Assembly: GCF_016793705.1 (NCBI RefSeq)
Contig: NZ_JAEULO010000031.1
Span: 30,511-94,510 of the forward strand
Reading direction: 5' to 3'
Length of the DNA: 64,000 nucleotides
From: Tabrizicola sp.
Lineage (GTDB): Bacteria; Pseudomonadota; Alphaproteobacteria; Rhodobacterales; Rhodobacteraceae
This document shows positions 37,021 through 45,463 of the stretch, in pieces. The notes beneath the pieces were generated by a model. It did not search any database. It saw nothing but the letters and a program-made list of their open reading frames with translations, and had not been told where the DNA came from. Numbering within the stretch: the first letter of the stretch is position 1; every line of letters begins with the position of its first letter. Made by a program: the position numbers and the translations under genes.

Positions 37021-38572
37021 CCTTTCTGGGGTCCGAGGCGCCGACCAGCACCTCGCCGTCGATGCGGATCGCCTGGGCGCCGCCGAGGGGTGCTGCAGGG
37101 ACCACGACCGGGTGGCCCATGGCGGCAAGCTCGGCGCGGACCTGGTCGGAATAGCCGCGCTCGACCTCCATCCCCTCGGGGCCGGAGAAGGAGCGGGGGG
37201 CGTCGATGGCCTCTTGCAGGTCCATGCCGTAGTCGGTGAGGTTGGTGACGAAGCGGGCATGGCCGCAGGGTTGGTAAGCCCCGCCCATCACTCCGAAGGG
37301 CATCAGGACCTTGCCGTTCTGGCGGATCATGCCGGGGATGATCGTGTGCATCGGGCGCTTGCCGCCCCCCGCTTCGTTCGGGTGCCCCTCGGCGAGGGTG
37401 AAGCCCGCGCCGCGGTTCTGGAAGTTGATGCCGAATTTCGAGGAGGCGAGGCCCGAGCCGAAGCCCCAAAATACCGAGTAGATCAGCGAGACCGCCATCC
37501 GGTCACGGTCAACGACAGTGATGTAGATCGTGTCCCGATGTACGGCCTCGGTCAGGGGGGCGGCGGCGGGCATGGCGCGTTTCGGGTCGATCAGGGCGGC
37601 AAGCTTCGCGGCGGTCTCGGGCGACAGCATGTGCGCCAGCCGCGTCGTGAGGTCGGGGTCGGCGATGAAACGGTTGCGGGCGTCGTAGGCGAGCTTCGTC
37701 GCCTCGGCCTCGATATGGGCGCGCTGACTGCCGAACGGGTCCACCGCGCCGAGGTCGAAATGCCTGAGGATGTTGAGCATCAGGATCGCTGTCGCGCCCT
37801 GGCCGTTCGGCGGGTGCTCGACCAGTTCGACCCCCTTGTAGGGGCCGGAGACCGGGGTGGTATAGTTGCAGGCGCTGGCGGAGAGGTCATCGAGTGTATG
37901 GGTGCCGCCGAGGGCGCGGAGCGAGGCGATCATGTCCTCGGCCACCTCGCCTTCATAGAATCCGGCGCGGCCTTCCTTCGAGACGCGGCGCAGGACCTCG
38001 GCCTGACCGGGGGCGCGAAACACCTGCCCGACGGCAGGAGCCTTGCCGCCGAAACTGTAGAAGTCCCGCGCGGCCCCTTTCAGGCATGGCAGGTCATCCA
38101 CCCAGTCGAAGGCGACGCGGGGCGCTACGGGGACACCTTCCTCGGCATAGTGGATGGCGGGGGCAAGGACCTCGGCCATCGATTTCATCCCGTAGTCGGT
38201 GTTCAGGCGGCAGAAAGCGTCCACGGCGCCGGGCAGGGTGACCGCCTCGATCCCCTGGATCGGGATCGCGCTCAGCCCGCTCGCGCGAAGGTCGGCAGCG
38301 TTCAGTCCCATCGGCGCGCGACCGGAGCCATTCAGCGCGATCACGTCTTCGGATCCGGCGGGCTTGACCAGCACGAAGCAGTCACCGCCGATCCCGGTCA
38401 TCTGCGGCTCGGCAATGCCCAGGACCAGTGCACCGGCAATGGCGGCGTCCACCGCGTTGCCGCCGGATTTCAGCATGGCAACGGCCACCTGTGCGGCCAG
38501 CGGATGCGAGGTGGCGCAGATGCCGTTCCGTGCATAGACAGCCGACCGGCCGGGAAAGTGAAGATCGCGCAT
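36998..38572 (-). CDS. Gamma-glutamyltransferase family protein
   Basis: 524 residues, Ntn-hydrolase of the GGT family. The self-cleavage nucleophile is Thr348 in RDTIYITVVDRD, aligned with the TTHYSVVD of E. coli GGT; the small-subunit C-terminal GGGKRPMHTIIPGM motif is present. There is no signal peptide at the chosen ATG (38572), unlike classical periplasmic GGT, so it is likely a cytoplasmic acylase-type member acting on gamma-glutamyl or other amide compounds. Overlaps msrC. Upstream ATG at 38590 (MSLGATMRD) is an alternative. Confidence 0.88.
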   Translation of the reverse strand: MRDLHFPGRSAVYARNGICATSHPLAAQVAVAMLKSGGNAVDAAIAGALVLGIAEPQMTGIGGDCFVLVKPAGSEDVIALNGSGRAPMGLNAADLRASGLSAIPIQGIEAVTLPGAVDAFCRLNTDYGMKSMAEVLAPAIHYAEEGVPVAPRVAFDWVDDLPCLKGAARDFYSFGGKAPAVGQVFRAPGQAEVLRRVSKEGRAGFYEGEVAEDMIASLRALGGTHTLDDLSASACNYTTPVSGPYKGVELVEHPPNGQGATAILMLNILRHFDLGAVDPFGSQRAHIEAEATKLAYDARNRFIADPDLTTRLAHMLSPETAAKLAALIDPKRAMPAAAPLTEAVHRDTIYITVVDRDRMAVSLIYSVFWGFGSGLASSKFGINFQNRGAGFTLAEGHPNEAGGGKRPMHTIIPGMIRQNGKVLMPFGVMGGAYQPCGHARFVTNLTDYGMDLQEAIDAPRSFSGPEGMEVERGYSDQVRAELAAMGHPVVVPAAPLGGAQAIRIDGEVLVGASDPRKDGCALGY

Positions 38573-38781
38573 TGTTGCCCCCAGAGACATGCGCGTCGAA
38601 GCTAGGCCGTGACTGGCGGGAAGCCAAGGGGGAAGGGTCCCTGACATCCGGAGAGAGGAGCGTTGAGGTCCGAACGTCAGGGAGCAGCGCAGTCGCCGCA
38701 CCTACAGCCTTGCCTTGCCCGGGCGGCGCATGCTCGTCGACCCGATGGCGAAACTGCGGCGACTTCCAAGAACTTTCGGCA

Positions 38782-39237
38782 CTACCCATCGTCCGGAAGA
38801 CGGAAGCTGAGCCTGTTCTCCTCATGGCTGCGGACGTAGATCAGATCGCAGGTCAGGCTGCGGATCAGATGCCAACCGAACCCGCCTTCCGGCAGATCGT
38901 CGAGCGCAAGATTCAGACGGTCGGGCAATTCCCCTTCAGGCAGGCGGTTCCCTGGCATTGCCAAGCCCCGGTCGACGATCTGGCAGCAGACGCCATCATC
39001 AACCCGGCGCAGCAAGATCGAGACCGGGCCTGCCCGTTCGGGATACGCATGTTCTGCCACATTGTTCAGCACTTCGGCGAGAACCAGCTCGGCGTTGCCA
39101 CGCGCTTCGGCGGACAGACCGGACAGCGGCGGAACCGCCAGGATGCGGAGCAAGGTGTCCCGGATCACTGCAGGGTTGGCTGGAAATGCAATGTGCAGAT
39201 CCGTTGTCTGCCCTTCCAGGTCAGGCGGTTGCGGCAT
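38782..39237 (-). CDS. RsbW-like anti-sigma factor / HATPase domain protein
   Basis: 151 residues, a single GHKL ATPase domain. N-box around LAEVLNNVAEHAY (53-65), G1 box DRGLAMPG (89-96) and G2 region EGGFGWHLIR (117-126). Such small kinases phosphorylate a STAS partner and hold a sigma factor or other output protein. The STAS gene overlaps it by 17 bases upstream, giving an RsbW/RsbV-like pair. No sigma factor or PP2C phosphatase gene lies beside them, so the output is not evident. Confidence 0.83.
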   Translation of the reverse strand: MPQPPDLEGQTTDLHIAFPANPAVIRDTLLRILAVPPLSGLSAEARGNAELVLAEVLNNVAEHAYPERAGPVSILLRRVDDGVCCQIVDRGLAMPGNRLPEGELPDRLNLALDDLPEGGFGWHLIRSLTCDLIYVRSHEENRLSFRLPDDG

Positions 39238-39562
39238 GCGATACGGCCACCTCGAGCGAGGGATGGATCGTGAAGATGCTGTCCATCCGGGTCAGGCGAA
39301 AGACCTTTTCGACTGTGGGCGTCAGGCCGGAAAGCTCCAGCATCCGGTCTGGGCCGAGAAGCTTCTTCACTGCCACGATCGCGCCCAGTCCGGATGAATC
39401 GAGGAATTGCACTCGGGCCAGGTCGAGCACCACCCGGGCGGGGCTGTCCTTCGTGGCATCGCGCATCTTTTCCTTGAACTGGATCGCCGTGGCCGCATCG
39501 ATCCGGTCTTCCAGCACAGAAACCGAGATCACCTTGGGCCTGGTCTGAGTTTGCAGTTGCAT
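39221..39562 (-). CDS. STAS-domain anti-anti-sigma factor (RsbV/SpoIIAA-like)
   Basis: 113 residues, a complete STAS domain. The phosphorylation loop FLDSSGLGAI has Asp55-Ser56-Ser57, where Ser57 matches SpoIIAA Ser58. It should be the substrate and partner of the HATPase protein encoded immediately downstream and translationally coupled to it. Its ribosome site AAGGGGTGCGAC lies just before the ATG at 39562. Confidence 0.85.
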   Translation of the reverse strand: MQLQTQTRPKVISVSVLEDRIDAATAIQFKEKMRDATKDSPARVVLDLARVQFLDSSGLGAIVAVKKLLGPDRMLELSGLTPTVEKVFRLTRMDSIFTIHPSLEVAVSHAATA

Positions 39563-39624
39563 GTCGCACCCCTTTGCTTGCGTTTCCCGCAGGCTAGGGG
39601 CAAAGGGTGAACAACTGGTAAGTG

Positions 39625-39951
39625 TCAGTTGAGCTGGAACGTCACCGGATAGCGGCCATCCTCGAAGTCACCGAACAGGTCGCCCAGGTCGGGATGATCG
39701 ACAGGCTCGCCGGTTTCATCGGGAACCAGATTCTGTTCCGAGACATAGGCCACATAGTAGCTTTGGCCGTTCTCGGCGAGCAGGTGGTAGAAAGGCTGGT
39801 CCTTCGAGGGGCGGCTGTCTTCGGGAATGTTGTCGTACCATTCCTCGGTGTTGGAAAACATCGCATCGACGTCGAACACCACGCCCCGGAACGGATGCTT
39901 CCGATGACGGAGCACCTGCCCGATATGATACTTGGCGTGCGTCGTCTGCAT
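39625..39951 (-). CDS. hspQ: Heat shock protein HspQ (hemimethylated-DNA-binding family)
   Basis: 108 residues from the ATG at 39951. The HspQ/YccV fold is recognisable by KYHIGQVLRHRKHPFRGVVFDVD, then EEWYDNIPEDSRPSKDQPFYHLL and YYVAYVSEQNLVPDE. In E. coli, HspQ affects DnaA stability and enhances Lon proteolysis. It is a single gene; its upstream gap of about 200 bp is shared with the divergent lipoprotein gene. Confidence 0.92.
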   Translation of the reverse strand: MQTTHAKYHIGQVLRHRKHPFRGVVFDVDAMFSNTEEWYDNIPEDSRPSKDQPFYHLLAENGQSYYVAYVSEQNLVPDETGEPVDHPDLGDLFGDFEDGRYPVTFQLN

Positions 39952-40118
39952 CACACAATCCCCTGCATTTTCTTTACGCTTTCGCAACGAATCTGTCCAC
40001 TTCGCCACGCTGCCGCGGGGGAAACAGTCTGTGGGCACAGCCCCTACAGTCCGGTCGCTCGCGGGTTTCTGATGGGCAGGTCAGGCGTTCCCCATTTCAT
40101 CCACGCAGCGAATAAGCT

Positions 40119-40136
40119 AAACTTGCGTCAAAAGAA
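40119..40136. promoter_or_regulatory. Half-site CTTGCGTCAAA upstream of the SLT lipoprotein gene
   Basis: CTTGCGTCAAA also occurs in the palindrome at 61695-61709. Here only one arm is present, about 20-30 bp before the lipoprotein start codon. It may be part of a promoter or a weak operator. Confidence 0.2.
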
Positions 40137-40153
40137 AAGTGCACGAGGGGCAG

Positions 40154-40735
40154 ATGAGCAGGTTTCTCCGTGCGTCGTTGGTGGTCCTATGCCTTGCCTC
40201 CTGCGGGGGCGGCGGCAACTACTCGGCGCCGAGGCAGTTGGACGATGCTTGCGCGATCCTGCGCGAGCGGCCGCAGTACCGGCGGGCGATGCTGGCGACC
40301 GAACGGCGCTGGGGCATTCCGGTGCATGTCCAGATGGCGACTATCTACCAGGAATCGAAGTTCATCGGCAACGCACGCACGCCGCATACCTTCGCTCTTG
40401 GCGTGATCCCGATGGGGCGGCAGAGCACCGCCTATGGCTACAGCCAGGCCCTGAACGCCACCTGGGAGGAATACCAGCACAGCGCCGGAAGTCGCCGGGC
40501 CAAGCGTGACGACATCGGCGACGCGACTGATTTCATGGGCTGGTACATGGACGAATCCGCGCGCAAGCTGGGCCTTTCGAAGGGCGATGCCGAGGCGCAG
40601 TATCTCGCCTATCACGAGGGCCGCACCGGCTATGCCGCTCAGTCCTACCTGAACAAACCCTGGCTGGTGGAAGTGGCGGCGGCGGTCGGTGCGCGGTCCG
40701 AGATGTATCGCGAGCAGCTTGCCTATTGCCGGTGA
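40154..40735 (+). CDS. Lipoprotein with lytic-transglycosylase-like (SLT) domain
   Basis: 193 residues from the ATG at 40154 behind GAGGGGCAG. Signal peptide with lipobox LASC (Cys near residue 17), so membrane-anchored after lipidation. The domain contains VHVQMATIYQESKFIGNA, with the Glu expected as the catalytic acid of goose-type/SLT transglycosylases, then AYGYSQALNATWEEY and YLAYHEGRTGYAAQSY. It probably cleaves peptidoglycan glycans in the periplasm. It is divergent from hspQ. Confidence 0.82.
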   Translation: MSRFLRASLVVLCLASCGGGGNYSAPRQLDDACAILRERPQYRRAMLATERRWGIPVHVQMATIYQESKFIGNARTPHTFALGVIPMGRQSTAYGYSQALNATWEEYQHSAGSRRAKRDDIGDATDFMGWYMDESARKLGLSKGDAEAQYLAYHEGRTGYAAQSYLNKPWLVEVAAAVGARSEMYREQLAYCR

Positions 40736-40762
40736 GGGCAACGGGCAGGGTGCTGCCCTGCG

Positions 40763-41362
40763 TCAGTTCTTCCGCGTCTCGATCTCGGCGCTGATGTCGA
40801 AGAGCCGGGTGCCCATCTGGCCGCCCTTCTTCATCTCGCCCAGGATCACAGTCGTCTGCGAACCCAGATCATCAGTGATGATCCACTGTCGCAGCTCCAC
40901 CGGATTGGCGGTGAAGACCAGCTCGATCGAGCCATATTCCGGATGCTCGGGATCCTGCGCGCGGACGCGCGTCGAGGTCCCGTCCTCGCTGTGACCGACC
41001 ACCATCTTCGCCCGGCCGAGGTCGACGTTTGCGGCCAGGATCAGGTTCAGCGGTGTGCGCTTCAGCGGGTACTGCTCGGGCGGCTGGTTGGACTTGGAAT
41101 CGAAGATCGCCACGGTGTTGCTCCCTGCGATCACCAGGCTGCGGTCGGGCGGGCCATATTCGAACCGTACCCGCCCGGGCCGCTTGATGTAGATCTTGCC
41201 GGTCGAGATGGTGCCATCGGCGTTCACTTGGGTGAAATCCGCCTCTACGGTCGTCAGGCTGTTCAGATAGGCCGAGATTTCCTTGAGCGGCAGCTTTTCG
41301 GCTGCGGCGGGAAACGGCAACAGGAAGGCGAGCGGGGCCAGAAGGGCAAGGCGACGGTTCAT
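40763..41362 (-). CDS. lolA: Outer-membrane lipoprotein carrier protein LolA
   Basis: 199 residues. Signal peptide ending FPAAAEK, then the LolA fold: LNSLTTVEADFTQVNADGT, GKIYIKRPGRVRFEY and YPLKRTPLNLILA. LolA ferries lipoproteins through the periplasm from LolCDE to the outer membrane. Many Rhodobacterales carry lolA directly after ftsK; here about 4.1 kb with three other genes lies between them. It is convergent with the SLT lipoprotein gene. Confidence 0.93.
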   Translation of the reverse strand: MNRRLALLAPLAFLLPFPAAAEKLPLKEISAYLNSLTTVEADFTQVNADGTISTGKIYIKRPGRVRFEYGPPDRSLVIAGSNTVAIFDSKSNQPPEQYPLKRTPLNLILAANVDLGRAKMVVGHSEDGTSTRVRAQDPEHPEYGSIELVFTANPVELRQWIITDDLGSQTTVILGEMKKGGQMGTRLFDISAEIETRKN

Positions 41363-41528
41363 GCGCCTTATATAGCGGCGCCCCGGCCCGGTTGCACCCC
41401 CGGCGCCAGCTCTGTTGCAGGGACCTGCCGATGGCGTGATCGCCGCGTGAGGCGAATTTCTTCGCTGTCTGGCGGGGATACGATGAAATATTCTATATTT
41501 TTCCGATTATGTCGTACTTTCTCCTAAT

Positions 41529-41540
41529 ATTTGCGCAAAT
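41529..41540. promoter_or_regulatory. Perfect palindrome ATTTGCGCAAAT upstream of dadA-like gene
   Basis: A 12-bp perfect palindrome in an unusually AT-rich 60-bp stretch (41485-41545), 82 bp before the dadA ATG. Candidate site for an Lrp/AsnC-type or other dimeric regulator. Confidence 0.4.
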
Positions 41541-41621
41541 CGCTCCGATCTTTACGAAGAAATCCCGGATCGGCGTAGCTATCTTCCCGGTGCAGGAAAT
41601 CATTGCATCGGGAGTGGCGGG

Positions 41622-42926
41622 ATGAAGGTCGTTGTGCTGGGCGCGGGTGTGATCGGGGTGACGTCGGCCTGGTACCTGGCCAAGGCCGGGCATGAGGTGA
41701 CGGTGATCGACCGCCAGCCCGCTGCTGCGCTGGAGACCTCGTTCGCCAATGCGGGCGAGATCAGCCCCGGCTATGCCTCGCCCTGGGCGGCCCCCGGCAT
41801 TCCGTTGAAGGCGCTGAAATGGATGTTCATGGAGCATGCGCCGCTGATCATCCAGCCGCGCCCCGACTGGGCGAAGCTCTCGTGGATGGCGCGGATGCTG
41901 ATGAACTGCACGGCGTCGGCCTATGCGGTGAACAAGTCGCGCATGGTCCGGCTGGCGGAATATTCCCGCGATTGCCTGATGGAACTGCGCGCCGAGACCG
42001 GGATTTCCTATGACGAGCGCACGCAGGGCACGCTGCAACTGTTCCGGACCGAAAAACAGGTCGCCGCAGCGGAAAAGGACATCGCAGTGCTGAAGGCCGA
42101 TGGCGTTGCGTTCGAAGTGCTGGACGCCGATGCCTGCGTCGCCGCCGAGCCCGGCCTTGCCTCGGCCCGGCACAAGATCGCCGGCGGCCTGCGCCTGCCG
42201 GGCGATGAGACCGGCGATTGCTTCAAGTTCACCCAGGGCCTTGCCCGAAAGGCCGAAGAGCTGGGTGTGACCTTCCGCCTCGGTGTCTCGATCGAGCGGC
42301 TGGAGGCCGAGATCGGCCGGATCACCGCCGTCCGCACCTCTGAGGGCCGGGTGACCGCCGATGCCTTCGTGGTCGCGCTCGGCTCCTATTCGCCGATGCT
42401 GGTCCGTGAATTCGGGATCAGGCTGCCGGTCTACCCGGTCAAGGGCTACTCGATCACGGCGCCGATCGTCGACGAGGCCCGCGCCCCGGTGTCGACCGTG
42501 ATGGACGAGACCCACAAGATCGCCATCACGCGCCTCGGCGACCGCATCCGCGTTGGCGGCATGGCGGAGATCGCGGGCTTCGACTTCAGCCTGAACCCGA
42601 AGCGCCAGGCCACGCTGACCCATTCGGTCGAGGATCTGTTCGGCGGCGCGGGCGACCAGTCGCGGGCGAGCTTCTGGTGCGGTCTGCGCCCGATGACGCC
42701 CGACGGTACGCCGATCGTTGGCCGTTCGCCGCTGTCGAACCTGTTCCTGAACACCGGCCACGGCACGCTGGGCTGGACGATGGCGGCAGGCTCGGGACGG
42801 GTGCTGGCCGACATTCTTTCGGGCCGCCGCGCCGCGATCGAGAGCGAGGATCTCGGTTATGCCCGCTATCTGCGGGAAGCGCGCAAGGGCCGGGCGCCGG
42901 CTGCTGGTGTGGCCGTTCCGGCCTGA
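41622..42926 (+). CDS. dadA: D-amino acid dehydrogenase (DadA-like, FAD)
   Basis: 434 residues. Dinucleotide motif [20 protein letters not shown] at 4-23, then [22 protein letters not shown], a DadA hallmark, and the C-terminal [18 protein letters not shown] that closes over FAD. It oxidatively deaminates D-amino acids (D-alanine in E. coli) to 2-oxo acids at the membrane, feeding the respiratory chain. It is distinct from the FAD enzyme at 27.4 kb. D-proline-type substrates from the betaine locus are possible but unproven. Confidence 0.92.
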   Translation: MKVVVLGAGVIGVTSAWYLAKAGHEVTVIDRQPAAALETSFANAGEISPGYASPWAAPGIPLKALKWMFMEHAPLIIQPRPDWAKLSWMARMLMNCTASAYAVNKSRMVRLAEYSRDCLMELRAETGISYDERTQGTLQLFRTEKQVAAAEKDIAVLKADGVAFEVLDADACVAAEPGLASARHKIAGGLRLPGDETGDCFKFTQGLARKAEELGVTFRLGVSIERLEAEIGRITAVRTSEGRVTADAFVVALGSYSPMLVREFGIRLPVYPVKGYSITAPIVDEARAPVSTVMDETHKIAITRLGDRIRVGGMAEIAGFDFSLNPKRQATLTHSVEDLFGGAGDQSRASFWCGLRPMTPDGTPIVGRSPLSNLFLNTGHGTLGWTMAAGSGRVLADILSGRRAAIESEDLGYARYLREARKGRAPAAGVAVPA

Positions 42927-43019
42927 CCACCGGCGGACCGAAGCAGCTCGGCAATATCCACTGGATTACCAGCCAATCTGGGGGCAGACTGAGCATCGGG
43001 GGTTGCTGGGGATGCCGTC

Positions 43020-43844
43020 GTGGCAGAGGAACGGAACGGACTGGCCGACTACGGTCGCTTTGCAGCAGCGCTCGGCATTGTCTGGTTCGGCCTTGAGGCT
43101 CCGGGCCAGAGGATCGCCTACATCGCCTTGCCGTTCCTTCTTGTCATGCTGATGGCGCCTTCCCATACCGGTGTTGCGGGGCGGGCAAGGCGGCTGCTCT
43201 TGCCGTTCCTGATCTGGTCGGTCGTCTTCGGCGTCTTGCACATGGCCCTGGTCCTCAAGGGCAACAGGCCACCATTCGACTGGTGGTCCTGGGATATGGT
43301 CCTGATGGGCACCTGGGGCCATCTGTGGATTCTGCCCTTCGCCTTTCTGGCTTCCAGCATCGCGCCCTGGCTCCAGCACCCGATCGCCTCGCTCGGCGCG
43401 GCATGGACAGCGGCCTTGTTGATCGTGGTGAAGGGAACGCCGGACGGGATGCCCTTCGAGCAATGGAGTTTCGGCGTCATACCGGTGCTTGTCGGGATCG
43501 CCTATTTCGCGTGGGGATGGCGGCTGGCGGTGGTCGCGCTGCTCGGCAGCTGGCTGATCCTGCACTTCGGTCGACCGGAACCCGACAACGTCACCATCCT
43601 GATCGGAACCGGACTGGCATTGGCCTGCCTGACCTGGCGGATTCCCGCAAGCGCCCTGTCCGAAAGATGCGCGCGGATGTCGGTGCTGATCTACCTCGCG
43701 CATCCGCTGGTCGTCTTCGTCGGCCAGTCGCTGCGGATTTCCTGGGTCGAGCTGGGACTGTTCTCGATGGTGGGCAGTGTGATCCTGGCCCAGTTGCTTG
43801 ACACCGCAGCCAACAACTCGCGCCGGGGCGACCTGGAGTTCTGA
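43020..43844 (+). CDS. Acyltransferase-3-like integral membrane protein
   Basis: 274 residues from a GTG start, with about nine hydrophobic segments. RLLLPFLIWSVVFGVLHM and SVLIYLAHPLVVFVGQSL resemble acyltransferase family 3 proteins, which O-acylate sugars and lipids, but the usual early RG.D/H motif is replaced by NGLADYGRFAAALGI and the protein is shorter than the typical 330-400 residues. It may be a diverged or partly degenerate member. No clear partner; the Ser/Thr kinase gene is convergent. Confidence 0.6.
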   Translation: MAEERNGLADYGRFAAALGIVWFGLEAPGQRIAYIALPFLLVMLMAPSHTGVAGRARRLLLPFLIWSVVFGVLHMALVLKGNRPPFDWWSWDMVLMGTWGHLWILPFAFLASSIAPWLQHPIASLGAAWTAALLIVVKGTPDGMPFEQWSFGVIPVLVGIAYFAWGWRLAVVALLGSWLILHFGRPEPDNVTILIGTGLALACLTWRIPASALSERCARMSVLIYLAHPLVVFVGQSLRISWVELGLFSMVGSVILAQLLDTAANNSRRGDLEF

Positions 43845-43856
43845 CGGGCTACGGCG

Positions 43857-45239
43857 TCAAGGACGCAGGCTTTGGGCGATCCGGCGCAGCTGCATGCGGG
43901 CCAGAAGCGGGTTTGCGTCTTCGCTGTCGAGTGCGATGCAGAGACACAGCCGGGGCGAGCCGTCCAGCGGACGGATCAGATGCATGCGCTGACCGAGCGA
44001 GATCAGTATGTCGTCGATACGCTCTTCCCGGTGGCCGGTGCACAGGGCCTTCAGGTTTGCCTTCGCCATGGCGATCGCCGTCGTCATGGTCGCGTCGTGA
44101 TCGCCGTCGTTGCGGGCCGTCTCGCTGGCCATCACCGATCCCGTCTCGCTGTCGACCAGCCACCCGCCTGCGAAACCACCGATCCGGCGCAGCGCAGAAA
44201 GGTCGGGTGCCGCGGCCCGCGAGACCGGACGGCGTGGCCGCACCATCGGCACCGGTGCGGCGGCGGTTTGCGGTGCCACCCGGCGCAGGAGCACGACCTT
44301 GCGCTCGTTCTGCGGACCGGGCTGCGGCAGGGCACGAAGCCAGTCCTCCGCGGACTTGAACCGCGCGGTCGGTATGACGGCCATCGCCTTGTCGATGCTT
44401 TCCAGAAAACCGCGCGGATAGCCCGCGACCGATCCGGTCAGCGGCTTCAGCGGGTCGGGGCGTTTCTCCGCCAGGTCGGCAAGGCGGCGCTGGCAGTTTT
44501 CGGGGGCGACCCCGACAATCGCATGGTAAAGCGAGGCCGCGAGCGAGTAGATGTCGCTCCAGGGCCCGCTGTTGCCGCCCGGTGTGTAAAGCTCATGCGG
44601 CGAATAGCCGTCCTTCACCACGCTCAGGCCGGAATATTTCTGCGACTCTCCGGTCGCGCTGCGGCGGGCGGCCCCGAAGTCGATCAGGATCGGTTCGCCG
44701 TCCTGGTTGATGAAGATGTTGTCGGGCGAGATGTCGCAGTGCAGAAGGCCGTTGTCATGGATGTAGCCGATGGCCGACAGCAGCCTGGTTGCAATGCCGA
44801 CGATCTGGTCGGGCGACAGATCGGCCTTCCTCGCCTCGATGATCTCCAGCAGATCGCTACCGCGGATATAGTCCAACGCCATATAGGCGGTGTCGTTGTC
44901 CTCGAAGACCTGATGCACACCGACAATGTTCGGGTGCCGCAGTGAAGCCAGGCTCCGCGCTTCGTTCAGGAAGCTTTTCACGATCTTCGACATATGCTCG
45001 CGTGTGCCCTGCGACCGGGCGCGGACCCGGGTTTCGGTCCGGCGGCAGAAGGTCGAGGAGAAGCATTCCTTGATCACGACCTCACGGTCGAGACTGTCCT
45101 TGGCGAGATAGGTGATCCCGAACCCGCCGGAGTTGATGAAGCGCGAGATGCGATACTGACCGTGAAACAGCGAGGTTCCGGGAAGAAGTTCGTCTCCAAA
45201 GGTATCGGCCGTCAGCGGTTCGGACGTATCGAATGCCAT
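43857..45239 (-). CDS. Serine/threonine protein kinase with C-terminal Roadblock-like domain
   Basis: 460 residues. Hanks-type kinase domain at about 28-300: glycine loop INSGGFGITY, Lys57 (VVIKE), Glu93, catalytic loop HCDISPDN (Asp169, Asn174; Cys replaces the Arg of HRD) and DFG at 187-189. Loss of that Arg suggests activity without activation-loop phosphorylation. A Pro/Arg-rich linker (about 310-345) joins a 110-residue end, GGWLVDSETGSVMASETA through ALDSEDANPLLARMQL, that looks like a Roadblock/LC7 domain. No membrane segment. Target unknown. Confidence 0.83.
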   Translation of the reverse strand: MAFDTSEPLTADTFGDELLPGTSLFHGQYRISRFINSGGFGITYLAKDSLDREVVIKECFSSTFCRRTETRVRARSQGTREHMSKIVKSFLNEARSLASLRHPNIVGVHQVFEDNDTAYMALDYIRGSDLLEIIEARKADLSPDQIVGIATRLLSAIGYIHDNGLLHCDISPDNIFINQDGEPILIDFGAARRSATGESQKYSGLSVVKDGYSPHELYTPGGNSGPWSDIYSLAASLYHAIVGVAPENCQRRLADLAEKRPDPLKPLTGSVAGYPRGFLESIDKAMAVIPTARFKSAEDWLRALPQPGPQNERKVVLLRRVAPQTAAAPVPMVRPRRPVSRAAAPDLSALRRIGGFAGGWLVDSETGSVMASETARNDGDHDATMTTAIAMAKANLKALCTGHREERIDDILISLGQRMHLIRPLDGSPRLCLCIALDSEDANPLLARMQLRRIAQSLRP

Positions 45240-45396
45240 GATGGTCCAGAAGCCCCCTTATTCAGACGAACCGTCGGCCTCCGCATCAGCACCATGTCGA
45301 TTCTGTGGCGAAAACCAGACACGAAATACAACTTCAGGTTGTGTTTGGAATTGGGCGGGATTGAGGCAGGTTTGTGTTCAATTTGCCCAAATGCTT

Positions 45397-45430
45397 AAGG
45401 CCCCCACCAGTTATCCCCGGCGGGGGCCTT
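45397..45430 (-). terminator. Hairpin downstream of ftsK
   Basis: AAGGCCCCC (45397-45405) and GGGGGCCTT (45422-45430) form a perfect 9-bp stem, 33 bp beyond the ftsK stop on the minus strand. The downstream T run is weak, but the stem is strong. Confidence 0.65.
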
Positions 45431-45463
45431 GCGTCGATTTCCTCGCAAGATCCCTGTAAGGGC

